Position numbers and translations under genes: made by a program. A DNA stretch of 64,000 bases, taken from the NCBI GenBank assembly GCA_964491265.1, contig CAZBFP010000006.1, forward strand, positions 1-64,000, read 5' to 3'. The notes under the pieces were generated by a model that searched no databases, had not been told where the DNA came from, and saw only the letters and a program-made list of their open reading frames with translations. Below, piece after piece: positions 51,288 through 59,863 of the stretch. Positions within the stretch are counted from its first letter, which is position 1; each line of letters begins with the position of its first letter. Source of the DNA: JBBAGC01 sp964491265 (GTDB taxonomy: Bacteria; Spirochaetota; UBA4802; UBA5550).

Positions 51288-54005
51288 CTAAATTTTTTCT
51301 ATTCTTACTGCACATGCCTTATATTCAGCTGTTTTTGTTTCAGGGTCAAAAACATTATTTGTCAGCCAGTTGGCGTTACCTTCTCTAAAATGGAAAGACA
51401 TCCATACAAGTCCTGCCGGGATTTCATCAGTTACTTTTGCTCTGACTTTTACGGAACCGCGGCGGGAACTCACCTTCACATACTCCCCATGTTTAACTCC
51501 GAGTTTTTCAGCGTCGGCTGCTGAGATATCGGCTGTTTCTTCACCCATCATCTGGTTTAGACCGGTTTTATCGTCTATTACACGGTCGAAACCGCTACGC
51601 CCGGTCTGTGTCCTTGTATGATAATGATAGAGCCTTCGTCCCGTACTTAGAACAAACGGATATTCACTATCTTCAACCTCCGCCGGCGGGGTCCATTCAA
51701 TACCTTTAAACAGGCCTTTGCCGCGTGAAAATTTCCCATCTCTGTGAAGAAATGTTGTTCCTCCATGTTCCTCATTAGGACATGGCCACTGAAGACCATC
51801 ATTTTCTATCCGGTAGTACTTGATGCCTCCGTATGGTGGAGCCAGTACAGAAAGCTCATTATCCCATATCTCCTGAGCGCTGCTGGACGGCCAGTCATGT
51901 CCCATTCTCCTGGCTATCTCTTTAAATATCCACCAGTTAGGCTTTGCCTGTCCGGGCGCGTCCTTGATCTTCCGCACTCTGCTTACACGGCGTTCACTAC
52001 AGGTAAAAGTACCATCATCCTCACTCCATGCGGCTGCAGGAAGAACAACATGAGCAAACTTTGTTGTCTCGGTGTGGAATATATCATTACATACAATGAA
52101 CTCGGCAGATGCAAGCTCATGCTCAACATGAGTCATGTTCGGTTCAGTATTGGCAAGATTCTCACCGAATATATAAAAAGCCTTTATCTTTTTTGTGGGT
52201 AATCCTGCCATCATATCAGGTATCATTAAACCCGGTTTATCGGGAAGGGAGTGAACATTCCAGGCCTTCATAAATTTCTCCCTGTTTTTCTCATCAGTTA
52301 CAGCCTGATACCCGGGGAATACACCGGGAAGTGCTCCCATGTCGCAGGCACCCTGAACATTGTTCTGTCCCCGTAAAGGATTAACCCCTCCACACTCTAC
52401 CCCCATATTGCCGAGAAGCATCTGCAGGTTTGATGTTGACATTACATTATTTTTGCCGCAGGTATGTTCAGTAACACCAAGGGTATAACATAGCATCCCG
52501 GGTTTTATTGAAGACATTGTACGGGCAATCTCTTTAATTGTTTCAACAGAAACACCAGAAATTTCTGAAGCCCTTTCAGGAGTATACTGCATTACAGTTG
52601 ATTTGAGCTCTTCAAACTGTTCAGTGTTCTCTTCAACAAACTTTTTGTCATAGAGGTTTTCAGTTATCAGTACATTCATTATACCGTTAAGAAAAGCCAC
52701 ATCAGTACCAACTTTGATCTGCGCATAAATATCCGCTTTTTTAGCAAGCGCGTGATACCTGGGGTCTGCCACAATGATTGTAGCTCCCTTAAGTTTCGCT
52801 CGTTTAACAAAGTATGCTGCCACCGGATGGGCCTCTGTCATATTTGTCCCGATGAGAAAAAAGAGCTTGGTGTTTTCAAATTCTCCAAAAGAGTTAGTCA
52901 TTGCTCCAGAACCGAAAGTTGTGGCCAGACCGGCAACAGTAGGAGCGTGTCAGGTCCGGGCGCAATGATCAATATTGTTAGTACCTATAACAGCCCTGAA
53001 TAATTTCTGCATATTATATGAGTCTTCATTGATACTTCTGGCGCAGCTTACACCCGCCAGCGCATCAGGTCCTGATTCTTTAATAATCTGTTTAAATTTA
53101 TTTGCAACAAGGTCAAGCGCCTCGTCCCATGTAGCTTCTTTAAATTCTCCGTCTGCTCCTTTGATCAGCGGAGAAGTTAATCTTTCCTTTGAATAAATGA
53201 AATCATAACCGTAACGCCCTTTAACACAAAGATGCCCATCATTGGGCTTTGCTCCCTCCACTCCTGTAACACGGACAATCTGATCCCCCTTGACATGAAG
53301 TTCAAGCTGGCATCCCACTCCACAATAAGGGCATGTGGTTCTTACCTTTCTGGTTTCCCAGGCCCTGGCCTTTCCTATAGACTTCTTCTCTATAAGGGCT
53401 CCAACCGGGCAGAGCTGGACGCACTCGCCGCACTGCACACAGGTGGATTCACCCATCAGCTTATCCTCATCACATACAACTGCAACATGGGAACCCCTGT
53501 GACCGAAATCAAGAACTTCATTTACAACAAGATTGTTACACCCCGCAATACATCTGCCGCACTGAATACATTTACCCGGATCACGAAGAATAAAGGCACC
53601 TGACTCATCTCTGGGCTCCGGTTTTTCAACAAGAAATGCCGGCACTTCTATCCCCAGTCTGTAAGCAACGTCCTGCAGCTCACAGTTTCCATTTACCTCA
53701 CAGGAAAGACAGTTATGATTTCCATTGGAAAGAAGCATATTAACTACCATTTTTCTTGCTTCAATTACTCTGGCTGTTTCGGTTTCCACTTTCATACCGT
53801 CAGTTACCGGAAGAGAGCAGGCAGTCTGAAGTCCTCTTATGCCGTCAACCTCAACAACACAAATCCTGCACATCCCTGCTGTCCCCACTTTAGGATGATG
53901 GCACAATGAAGGAATATATATGCCATTATCTCCTGCAGCCTTTAAAACCGTATCCCCTTTTTTACAGAGAATCTCTCTGCCATTAATTTCAAATTTTATG
54001 TCCAT
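51288..54005 (-). CDS. fdhA: Selenocysteine formate dehydrogenase catalytic subunit
   Basis: 905 residues when the in-frame TGA at 52950-52952 is read as selenocysteine (residue 352, in NNIDHCART-U-HAPTVAGL), exactly the site of Sec in E. coli FdhF. N-terminus: [2Fe-2S] (Cys35, 46, 49, 63), a His-Cys cluster segment, two ferredoxin-like clusters (CIQCGRCIAGCN, CVQCGECVQLCP) and the Fe4S4/Mo-bis-MGD domain (CPYCGVGCQLEL). It oxidises formate or reduces CO2. Ribosome binding site: gaggt. Cotranscribed with the NuoEF-like gene upstream, so electrons likely pass to NAD(P). The molybdenum domains continue to the C-terminal MGD-binding end at 51288. Confidence 0.95.
52912..52952 (-). promoter_or_regulatory. 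UGA selenocysteine codon with bSECIS-like stem-loop
   Basis: Downstream of the TGA the minus strand reads CACGCTCCTACT, then GTTGCCGGTCTGGCCAC. The GTTGCnGGTCTG stretch is shared with the SelB-binding apical hairpin of E. coli fdhF (GTTGCAGGTCTG), and GCC-GGTCT-GGC can form the loop with the exposed GGUCU. This supports Sec insertion, which requires selABCD genes elsewhere in the genome. Confidence 0.8.
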
Positions 54006-54033
54006 TAATTTACCTCGTAAAATTATTCACTCT

Positions 54034-55737
54034 TTATTTAATCAGGGCCTCAAATTCATGCCTGAATTTCTTTATCATAGCCTCAACAGGTACAGCGAAT
54101 GCCTCACCCATGGGACATATGGTTAGCCCTTTAATATTGGCGCAAAGATGAAGAATAAGGTCAATATCCTCCTTTTTACCCTGCCCTTTAATCATTGCTT
54201 TTAATTTTGAATAAATTATATGTGAACCTTCCCTGCAGGGGACACATTGTCCGCATGATTCGTGATGATAAAACTCGATTGTTTTCAGTGCAAGTTCAGG
54301 TATTGATACAGTATCATTGATTACCATAATACCGCCGGAACCGAGTGCTGTACCCGCTTTCTGACATGAATCAAAATCGAGCAGAAGATCAGCCGCTTCT
54401 TCAGCAGTTACAATAGGCACTGATAACCCTCCGGGAATAACAGCTTTCAGCTTCCCTTTAACACCACCGGCAGCCTTAAGTATTTCACTCAATTTAGTAC
54501 CCATGGGATATTCAAATACACCCGGATTATTCACATGACCTGAAACACCGAAAATTTTAGGCCCATGATTATTGAAAACGCCGATTTTATTAAATTCTTT
54601 CGCTCCATTTTTAATAATGAAGGGGACACAGGAAAGTGTTTCAACATTATTAACAATTGTTGGGCAGCCGTAGAGTCCGTAGTTTGCAGGGAAAGGGGGT
54701 TTCACCCTGGGGTTTCCCCTGTTGCCTTCAAGGGACTGAATCTGTGCGGTCTCATCTCCGCATACATAGGATCCGCCGCCTCTGTGAACAACGATATCAA
54801 CATGATTCAGCTGGCCATCTTTCCTCGCTTCATCAATGGCAGTCTCAAGAATATCAGCAATCCATCCGAATTCCCCTCTTATGTAGATGAAAGCTTTGGC
54901 AGACTTAATAGCAAAAGCGCTTATTGCTATACCCTCAACTAAAAGGTGCGGATTAAACTCCATAATCTGCCTGTCCTTGAATGTACCGGGCTCCCCCTCA
55001 TCAGCATTACAGATAAGATATACCGGCCTGCTGTCATTTTTCGGCAAAAAGGACCATTTCATACCAGCCGGGAAACCGGCGCCTCCGCGCCCCCTCACCT
55101 GTGATTCCTTCACCTCTTCGATAATTTCTTCCGGCTTCATTAAAAGCGCTTTTTGCAGAGTTTCATAACCGCCGTTTTTTTTGTAAAAAACCAGTGTACG
55201 GCAATCTTTCTGTGACCTGTCATTTAGCAGTATTCCGCATTTTGAATCAATTTTCATGGAAACATCATTTACAGGTTCTTTGCCATTTTTAAGCGCCTCA
55301 ATAAGAAGATCCGCCTTTTCGATAGTCATGTTCTCAAAATAACGGTCATTGACCTGAATGACAGGTCCTGTAGCGCAGGAACCGAGATCCTGAACCTTTG
55401 TAAGGGTAAACATTCCGTCTTTTGTTGTCTCCCCGGCCTTAATTCCAAGTTTCTTCTCCAGGTGTTCAACCACTGCATCTGCTCCGTGGAGAAATCCCGG
55501 AACACAGGTATCTACCTGGAGATGAAATTTCCCAACCGGATGAACATTAAACATGGTGTAATAAGTTGCCGCACCGTATACTTTGCTTATGCTGCATCCT
55601 ATTGCCCCTGCCGTTTTCTTCATTGCATCTTCACTGAGAAAATTACTGTTTACTCTCTGGAGATGCTGCATCACAGGCATTATCGCTGATTTTTTATCAG
55701 GATATCTGGAAATAATTTTTTCTAAACTTGTATCCAT
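54034..55737 (-). CDS. NuoE-NuoF fusion subunit of NAD-linked formate dehydrogenase
   Basis: 567 residues. About 1-160 is a NuoE thioredoxin-like [2Fe-2S] domain in which only two of four ligands remain: Cys78 (C-x4-Leu83) and Cys121 (Asp117 replaces the first Cys of ECLGAC). About 170-567 is NuoF: RGRGGAGFPAG (FMN), ICNADEGEPGTFKDR (NADH), ESCGQCVPCREGS plus a later Cys for [4Fe-4S]. It should exchange hydride with NAD(H) and pass electrons to FdhA. An aaggtgag site precedes the ATG; 28 bp separate it from fdhA. Loss of N1a cluster ligands is unusual, see findings. Confidence 0.9.
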   Translation of the reverse strand: MDTSLEKIISRYPDKKSAIMPVMQHLQRVNSNFLSEDAMKKTAGAIGCSISKVYGAATYYTMFNVHPVGKFHLQVDTCVPGFLHGADAVVEHLEKKLGIKAGETTKDGMFTLTKVQDLGSCATGPVIQVNDRYFENMTIEKADLLIEALKNGKEPVNDVSMKIDSKCGILLNDRSQKDCRTLVFYKKNGGYETLQKALLMKPEEIIEEVKESQVRGRGGAGFPAGMKWSFLPKNDSRPVYLICNADEGEPGTFKDRQIMEFNPHLLVEGIAISAFAIKSAKAFIYIRGEFGWIADILETAIDEARKDGQLNHVDIVVHRGGGSYVCGDETAQIQSLEGNRGNPRVKPPFPANYGLYGCPTIVNNVETLSCVPFIIKNGAKEFNKIGVFNNHGPKIFGVSGHVNNPGVFEYPMGTKLSEILKAAGGVKGKLKAVIPGGLSVPIVTAEEAADLLLDFDSCQKAGTALGSGGIMVINDTVSIPELALKTIEFYHHESCGQCVPCREGSHIIYSKLKAMIKGQGKKEDIDLILHLCANIKGLTICPMGEAFAVPVEAMIKKFRHEFEALIK

Positions 55738-55960
55738 AACTCACCTTTCAGATAATTTTATATTAACTGATACCCCCAAGCGGGGATAAAAAAACGAACA
55801 TTTTTATTTTAATTAGTTTATGCTGGTTTTATGCTAAAATAAACATATAATTTTTTTTATTTAATTTTATTTGAGATGTCATTTATGGCATATTAAACTG
55901 ATAAGTCAACTGAAAAAATTCAATAAAGGTGAACCAAAACATAAAACAGAAATTCAAAAA
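55738..55960. other. Gene-free spacer between the hydrogenase and formate dehydrogenase operons
   Basis: AT-rich (mostly A and T runs) with no gene; presumably holds the promoter for the NuoEF-fdhA operon. No clear operator could be identified. The 55961-56061 part holds the terminator and tail of the hydrogenase operon. Confidence 0.4.
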
Positions 55961-55994
55961 ACGAAAAACCGCCATAAAAATGGCGGTTTTTCGT
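55961..55994 (-). terminator. Intrinsic terminator of the hydrogenase operon (minus strand)
   Basis: acgaaaaaccgcca pairs perfectly with 55981-55994 (14 bp) around taaaaa; T-rich tail on the minus strand. It lies 67 bp beyond the large-subunit stop. Confidence 0.85.
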
Positions 55995-56061
55995 AAATCA
56001 GCTCCCTTGCAAGCCCCGGGAAACAATGACCAGATAATTGATAAATGATAATTGAATAAAA

Positions 56062-57630
56062 TCAGCAGACCCTGAACTTCCCGATATTTTTATCCCCTTC
56101 AACAACATGAACAGCACAAGCCAGACACGGGTCAAAGGAACGCACTACCCTGGCAGCTTCAATTGGATTCATATTATCACTTATAGGTGTTCCTATTAAC
56201 GCCTCTTCAACAGGCCCGCGCACCCCCCTGTCATCTTTAGGGCTGCAATACCATGTAGTGGGAACAACACACTGATAATTCTCTATAACCCTGTTCTTAA
56301 TATTGATCCAGTGCCCCAATGCCCCGCGTGGAGCCTCAACAAGCCCTTCACCTTCACCTTCATCAGGAATTGTATAACTGCTTCTCGGTTTTCCGCCCTT
56401 TTCAAGTTCATCAAGCCACTTATACATTTCTCCCACAAGAAGTTTTGATTCAATCACCCTTGAAGCGTGCCTCCCGGTAACCGAGAAAGCAGCCGGAGCT
56501 TCAAGGTTTACTGACTGCATAAGCTTATCCAGTTCAGATTTAACCTTTTCATTGCCCGCCATATAAGCCACGGCAATTCTCGCCAAAGGCCCCACTTCCA
56601 TAGGCTTATTATTGTACCTTGGAGCCTTAAGCCATGTATATGCCCCTTTTTTTTGAGGATCGGGCTCTGTTTCACCTTTAAGAGGATGAAGATTAGATTT
56701 AGACCCGTATCTTGCGTACTTCACCTGCTCCCGGATAAGTTTTGAATCAAATTCAGAAAGCTTTGTACCTGAATAAACACCTCTTTCAAACATAAAATTA
56801 GATCCGCTTTCATCATTCTCAAAAACTCCATATGAAAGAAAATTATCATATTTCCCAAGTCTGAAGTATTCCGGAAACGCTTTTGCCACAGCCATAACAT
56901 GGGCCGAGTAGGTGCTATCAATAAACTTTGAAACTTCCTTAAGAAGTTTTTTGAAACTGCTTATCCTGTCGCGTGTTGGAACAGTAGTAACTCCGCCAGG
57001 GACCAATCCTATAAGGTGCGGAGCACGCCCGCCGAAAAGTGCAACCATCTGATGAGTTTTCTGCCTTATATCAAGTGCTTCAACATAACCGGCAATTGCG
57101 TCAAGATTGGTCGCCAGATCACTGATGTAAAATCCTTCACCTTCATATCTCGGCAGAAATGGGCCTACAGATGTTATTTCATCAGCTTTCCCTTTTTTCG
57201 TTTCTATATCATTTTTTGCCCAGGCCTTAAGTCTCTGCATTCCGCTGTTAGATCCTTCATACTTTAGTACTGCTGTTATATCTGCAAAGTCAAGAGCGCA
57301 TAGATGATAAAAATGAAGAATATGAGACTGAAGATAATTTGCTCCAAGCACAAGATTTCTCAAAAGTCTTCCATTAGTATTTGCTTCTATTCCGAAAGAA
57401 TCATCAAGGCATTTACTTGACGCAATACCGTGGGAAACAGGGCACACACCGCATATCCTCTGCACTATCTGATTTGCATCAACAGGGTTTCTTCCCTGCA
57501 GAATTGTTTCATACCCCCGGAACATGTCCCCTCTGCATTTAGCATCAACAACCTTACCGTTCTGGACATCCATTTCAATTGAAAGATGCCCCTCTATTCT
57601 TGTTATGGGATCTATCAGTACTTTTGCCAT
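56062..57630 (-). CDS. [NiFe] hydrogenase large subunit
   Basis: 522 residues. N-terminal Ni-binding motif RICGVCPVSHG (Cys60, Cys63) and C-terminal DPCLACAVH (Cys502, Cys505, His508) coordinate the NiFe(CN)2CO site. Cleavage after His508 would remove a 14-residue tail, VVEGDKNIGKFRVC, by the protease encoded upstream. It has the layout of periplasmic group-1 enzymes. Genes run cytochrome, protease, small subunit, large subunit; a strong ggagg precedes the ATG, 3 bp after the small-subunit stop. Oxidises or evolves H2. Confidence 0.95.
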   Translation of the reverse strand: MAKVLIDPITRIEGHLSIEMDVQNGKVVDAKCRGDMFRGYETILQGRNPVDANQIVQRICGVCPVSHGIASSKCLDDSFGIEANTNGRLLRNLVLGANYLQSHILHFYHLCALDFADITAVLKYEGSNSGMQRLKAWAKNDIETKKGKADEITSVGPFLPRYEGEGFYISDLATNLDAIAGYVEALDIRQKTHQMVALFGGRAPHLIGLVPGGVTTVPTRDRISSFKKLLKEVSKFIDSTYSAHVMAVAKAFPEYFRLGKYDNFLSYGVFENDESGSNFMFERGVYSGTKLSEFDSKLIREQVKYARYGSKSNLHPLKGETEPDPQKKGAYTWLKAPRYNNKPMEVGPLARIAVAYMAGNEKVKSELDKLMQSVNLEAPAAFSVTGRHASRVIESKLLVGEMYKWLDELEKGGKPRSSYTIPDEGEGEGLVEAPRGALGHWINIKNRVIENYQCVVPTTWYCSPKDDRGVRGPVEEALIGTPISDNMNPIEAARVVRSFDPCLACAVHVVEGDKNIGKFRVC

Positions 57631-57633
57631 AAT

Positions 57634-58623
57634 TTATGCCTCCAAATTCCCTTTCTGTTTAACAATCCCGCTTATTGCTGTTCCCCCCTTTTCCTGACTG
57701 CTGCCGTGCAGATGATAAAAAATACCACGCTTACCATAATCAGGGAAAACCTTCTCTGTACAGCCGATACAGCCTGCTCCGCTCTCCGTACAGGAACTGG
57801 CCCCATTATTCCATTTGCGTACAGGAATATCACAGCCTGTGTCCATGCCGAGGCATCCAAGGTTATAAAGACACCCCTTATCTCCCCACTCTTTTGCAAA
57901 GACTCCCCTTTTATAATAATTCAGAAGTTCACACCTGTCATGAACTGTCTGCCCGAAATACATTTTCGGCCTGTTATATTCATCAAGCTCAGGCATTCCC
58001 TTAAGCAGCATATGAACAAGAGTGCCCACCATCCAGTCAGGATGTGGAGGGCATCCCGGTATATTCACTATAAGTCTGTCTTTAATAATTTCAGAAACCG
58101 GAACTGCTCCTGTTGGATTCACCCCTGTAGTCATACTTTTACCGCCGGGAATTCCTCCATATGCAGCACATGTTCCGGCAGAAACAACAGCAACAGCATT
58201 TTTACCTAGCTCTTCAACCCACTCCTTTGCAGAGACATGTTTACCGTCTACCTCGCCTATGGTACAATAATAATCATCCTTTGTGGGAATGGACCCCTCA
58301 ACTATGAGTATAAAATCCTTTCTCTGCTTTTTTACAGCTTCCTCAAGCACATCAATCGCAGTGCTCCCTGTTCCGGCCATAAGTGTCTGATGATAATTAA
58401 GGCTTATAACCTCTGTTATTACAGATACTATGTCAGGGTTAATTTTGTTCAGTAAAGATACTGAACATCCGGAACAGGATTGTGCCTGCAGCCAGATAAC
58501 AGGGGTTCTTGCTGAAGCCTCCTGAAGGGCTTTTTTACATCCCTGAAGCAGAACTCCGGGAAAAGCAAAAGCTGCTGTTGTACCGCCCATTATTTTCAAA
58601 AATTCTCTTCTATTCAATGCCAT
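57634..58623 (-). CDS. [NiFe] hydrogenase small subunit, Tat-exported
   Basis: 329 residues from the ATG at 58623 (ggaggag upstream); the frame from 58647 lacks support. The N-terminus reads NRREFLKIMGG, a twin-arginine signal that carries the folded large-small pair to the periplasm; it is followed by a possible lipobox (LLQGC). Iron-sulfur ligands begin with CSGC in QAQSCSGCSVSLL, with further Cys later (CAAYGG, CPPHPDW, CYNLGCLGMDTGC, CIGC) for proximal, medial and distal clusters. Transfers electrons from the Ni site to an external acceptor. No cytochrome b gene is in the operon. Confidence 0.95.
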   Translation of the reverse strand: MALNRREFLKIMGGTTAAFAFPGVLLQGCKKALQEASARTPVIWLQAQSCSGCSVSLLNKINPDIVSVITEVISLNYHQTLMAGTGSTAIDVLEEAVKKQRKDFILIVEGSIPTKDDYYCTIGEVDGKHVSAKEWVEELGKNAVAVVSAGTCAAYGGIPGGKSMTTGVNPTGAVPVSEIIKDRLIVNIPGCPPHPDWMVGTLVHMLLKGMPELDEYNRPKMYFGQTVHDRCELLNYYKRGVFAKEWGDKGCLYNLGCLGMDTGCDIPVRKWNNGASSCTESGAGCIGCTEKVFPDYGKRGIFYHLHGSSQEKGGTAISGIVKQKGNLEA

Positions 58624-58639
58624 AAACTCCTCCAAAAGA

Positions 58640-59152
58640 TTATTCACTTATTATTTTAATTATCTCTTCAATCACCCGGGGAACAGCTTTTTCAACCCGT
58701 TCACTCATGCCGATTTCAACAGATGATATATCCTCTGCCACTATGCCCACTATCTCAATTTCAGGATATTCACCTATGAAATGAAGCATATCAATAATGT
58801 TTTTTACTCCCGCCTCATGCAATGACATCATGCTGCCGGAATCTTTAATAGAATAAGCCGGCAGCCTGTAGATACTCCCGGGAACATCATCTGCCTTAAG
58901 GGCATCAATAATAATGATTCTCTTTCTCCCGGTCATTATAGAAAGAAGATCAAAACCGGCAGTACCCCCATCTATAATATCCACAATCGGCACAATAGAA
59001 GATCTTTTCCTGAGTGTATGTACAACATGCACCCCCACTCCGTCATCCCTGTGCAGAATATTCCCTACTCCGAGAATAAGGATCTCTTTGTATTTTTTAT
59101 TTTTTCTACCCGGGGAAACATTTATTCTCTTTTCTAATGGCACTGCATGCAT
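58640..59152 (-). CDS. Hydrogenase maturation endopeptidase (HybD-type)
   Basis: 170 residues. GVGNILHRDDGVGVHVVHTL near the N-terminus, with metal-binding Glu/Asp replacements, IIDGGTAGFDLLSIM and a later His in MMSLHEAG. The protease binds Ni of the processed site and removes the C-terminal tail of the large subunit. The start at 59152 overlaps the cytochrome gene by 19 bp; 16 bp separate it from the small subunit. It sits before the structural genes, unlike in most operons. Confidence 0.88.
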   Translation of the reverse strand: MHAVPLEKRINVSPGRKNKKYKEILILGVGNILHRDDGVGVHVVHTLRKRSSIVPIVDIIDGGTAGFDLLSIMTGRKRIIIIDALKADDVPGSIYRLPAYSIKDSGSMMSLHEAGVKNIIDMLHFIGEYPEIEIVGIVAEDISSVEIGMSERVEKAVPRVIEEIIKIISE

Positions 59153-59529
59153 TTCTGCGGTCCTTTTCTAACCTCAATATGACAATCAACACATTTACCA
59201 TGAAGCTTTTCATAGCCGTCATCTCCATAATGACATTTTGCACAGGTTTTAATCCTTTCGTCATTATTTTCCTTATGATGACAGTCAACGCAGGCAAGAC
59301 CGATATCCTCATGTGTTTTATGTGACATTATTACAGACCCCACTTTTGACCTGTAAGGTGACACCCCGTCTTCCTGAGTTCCATATTTAGTAATTTTTGT
59401 AATCACCACATGATCAGTATCCACAGGATTCCCTCTTGTAATCCAGGGATCCAGCTCACAGGAAACCATGGTAAATATCATGGAAACGGAAATGAGAGAT
59501 AGACCTATAAATAATTTTAAAAATCTCAC
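59134..59529 (-). CDS. Tetraheme cytochrome c3-family lipoprotein
   Basis: 131 residues. Signal peptide with lipobox TMVSC, so the mature protein is anchored in a membrane and faces the periplasm. Four CxxCH hemes are visible: CVDCH, CAKCH, CVDCH and CMQCH, the last two residues before the stop codon. It is the first gene of the hydrogenase operon and the likely electron partner of the Tat-exported hydrogenase, as c3 is for Desulfovibrio enzymes. No membrane cytochrome b is present. Confidence 0.9.
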   Translation of the reverse strand: MRFLKLFIGLSLISVSMIFTMVSCELDPWITRGNPVDTDHVVITKITKYGTQEDGVSPYRSKVGSVIMSHKTHEDIGLACVDCHHKENNDERIKTCAKCHYGDDGYEKLHGKCVDCHIEVRKGPQKCMQCH

Positions 59530-59863
59530 ATAGAATCTCCTTCTTTTAATAAATAGAACAGCGTAAAATACCCTCCCTCAATCTTTCGTGAAGGTACCCT
59601 GATAAAATAATAATACTTAAAACTAAACCGGGCAAAAAATTTTAACTTTATATTGTCAAAACTGACATAACAAAAACTTTCAGTCAAGAAATAATCAAAA
59701 AATTAACCCGTTTAATAATAAAAAAATAATATTGCCAATCCGGTTGACCTGCTAAATAATTGTTACTATTATTAACATAAGTTCCGGTTGGATTATATAG
59801 CAGCGTGAATATTTATATCCTTACTGAATTCCGGCAAAAAAACTGAAAAAAAAGGGATAGTAA
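59530..59863. other. Divergent promoter region between the hydrogenase operon and the hybrid kinase
   Basis: 334 bp, AT-rich, gene-free. It must hold the promoters for both divergent transcripts. I saw no obvious operator palindrome. Confidence 0.4.

Noticed and set aside
51288..52949. Stand-alone molybdopterin oxidoreductase starting at 52901
   Set aside because: It lacks the N-terminal clusters and a ribosome binding site; it is the C-terminal part of the Sec-containing fdhA, joined through the in-frame TGA.
57586..58209. 207-residue plus-strand frame inside the hydrogenase small-subunit gene
   Set aside because: Antisense to a fully conserved gene; Cys-rich composition comes from complementing the iron-sulfur ligand codons.
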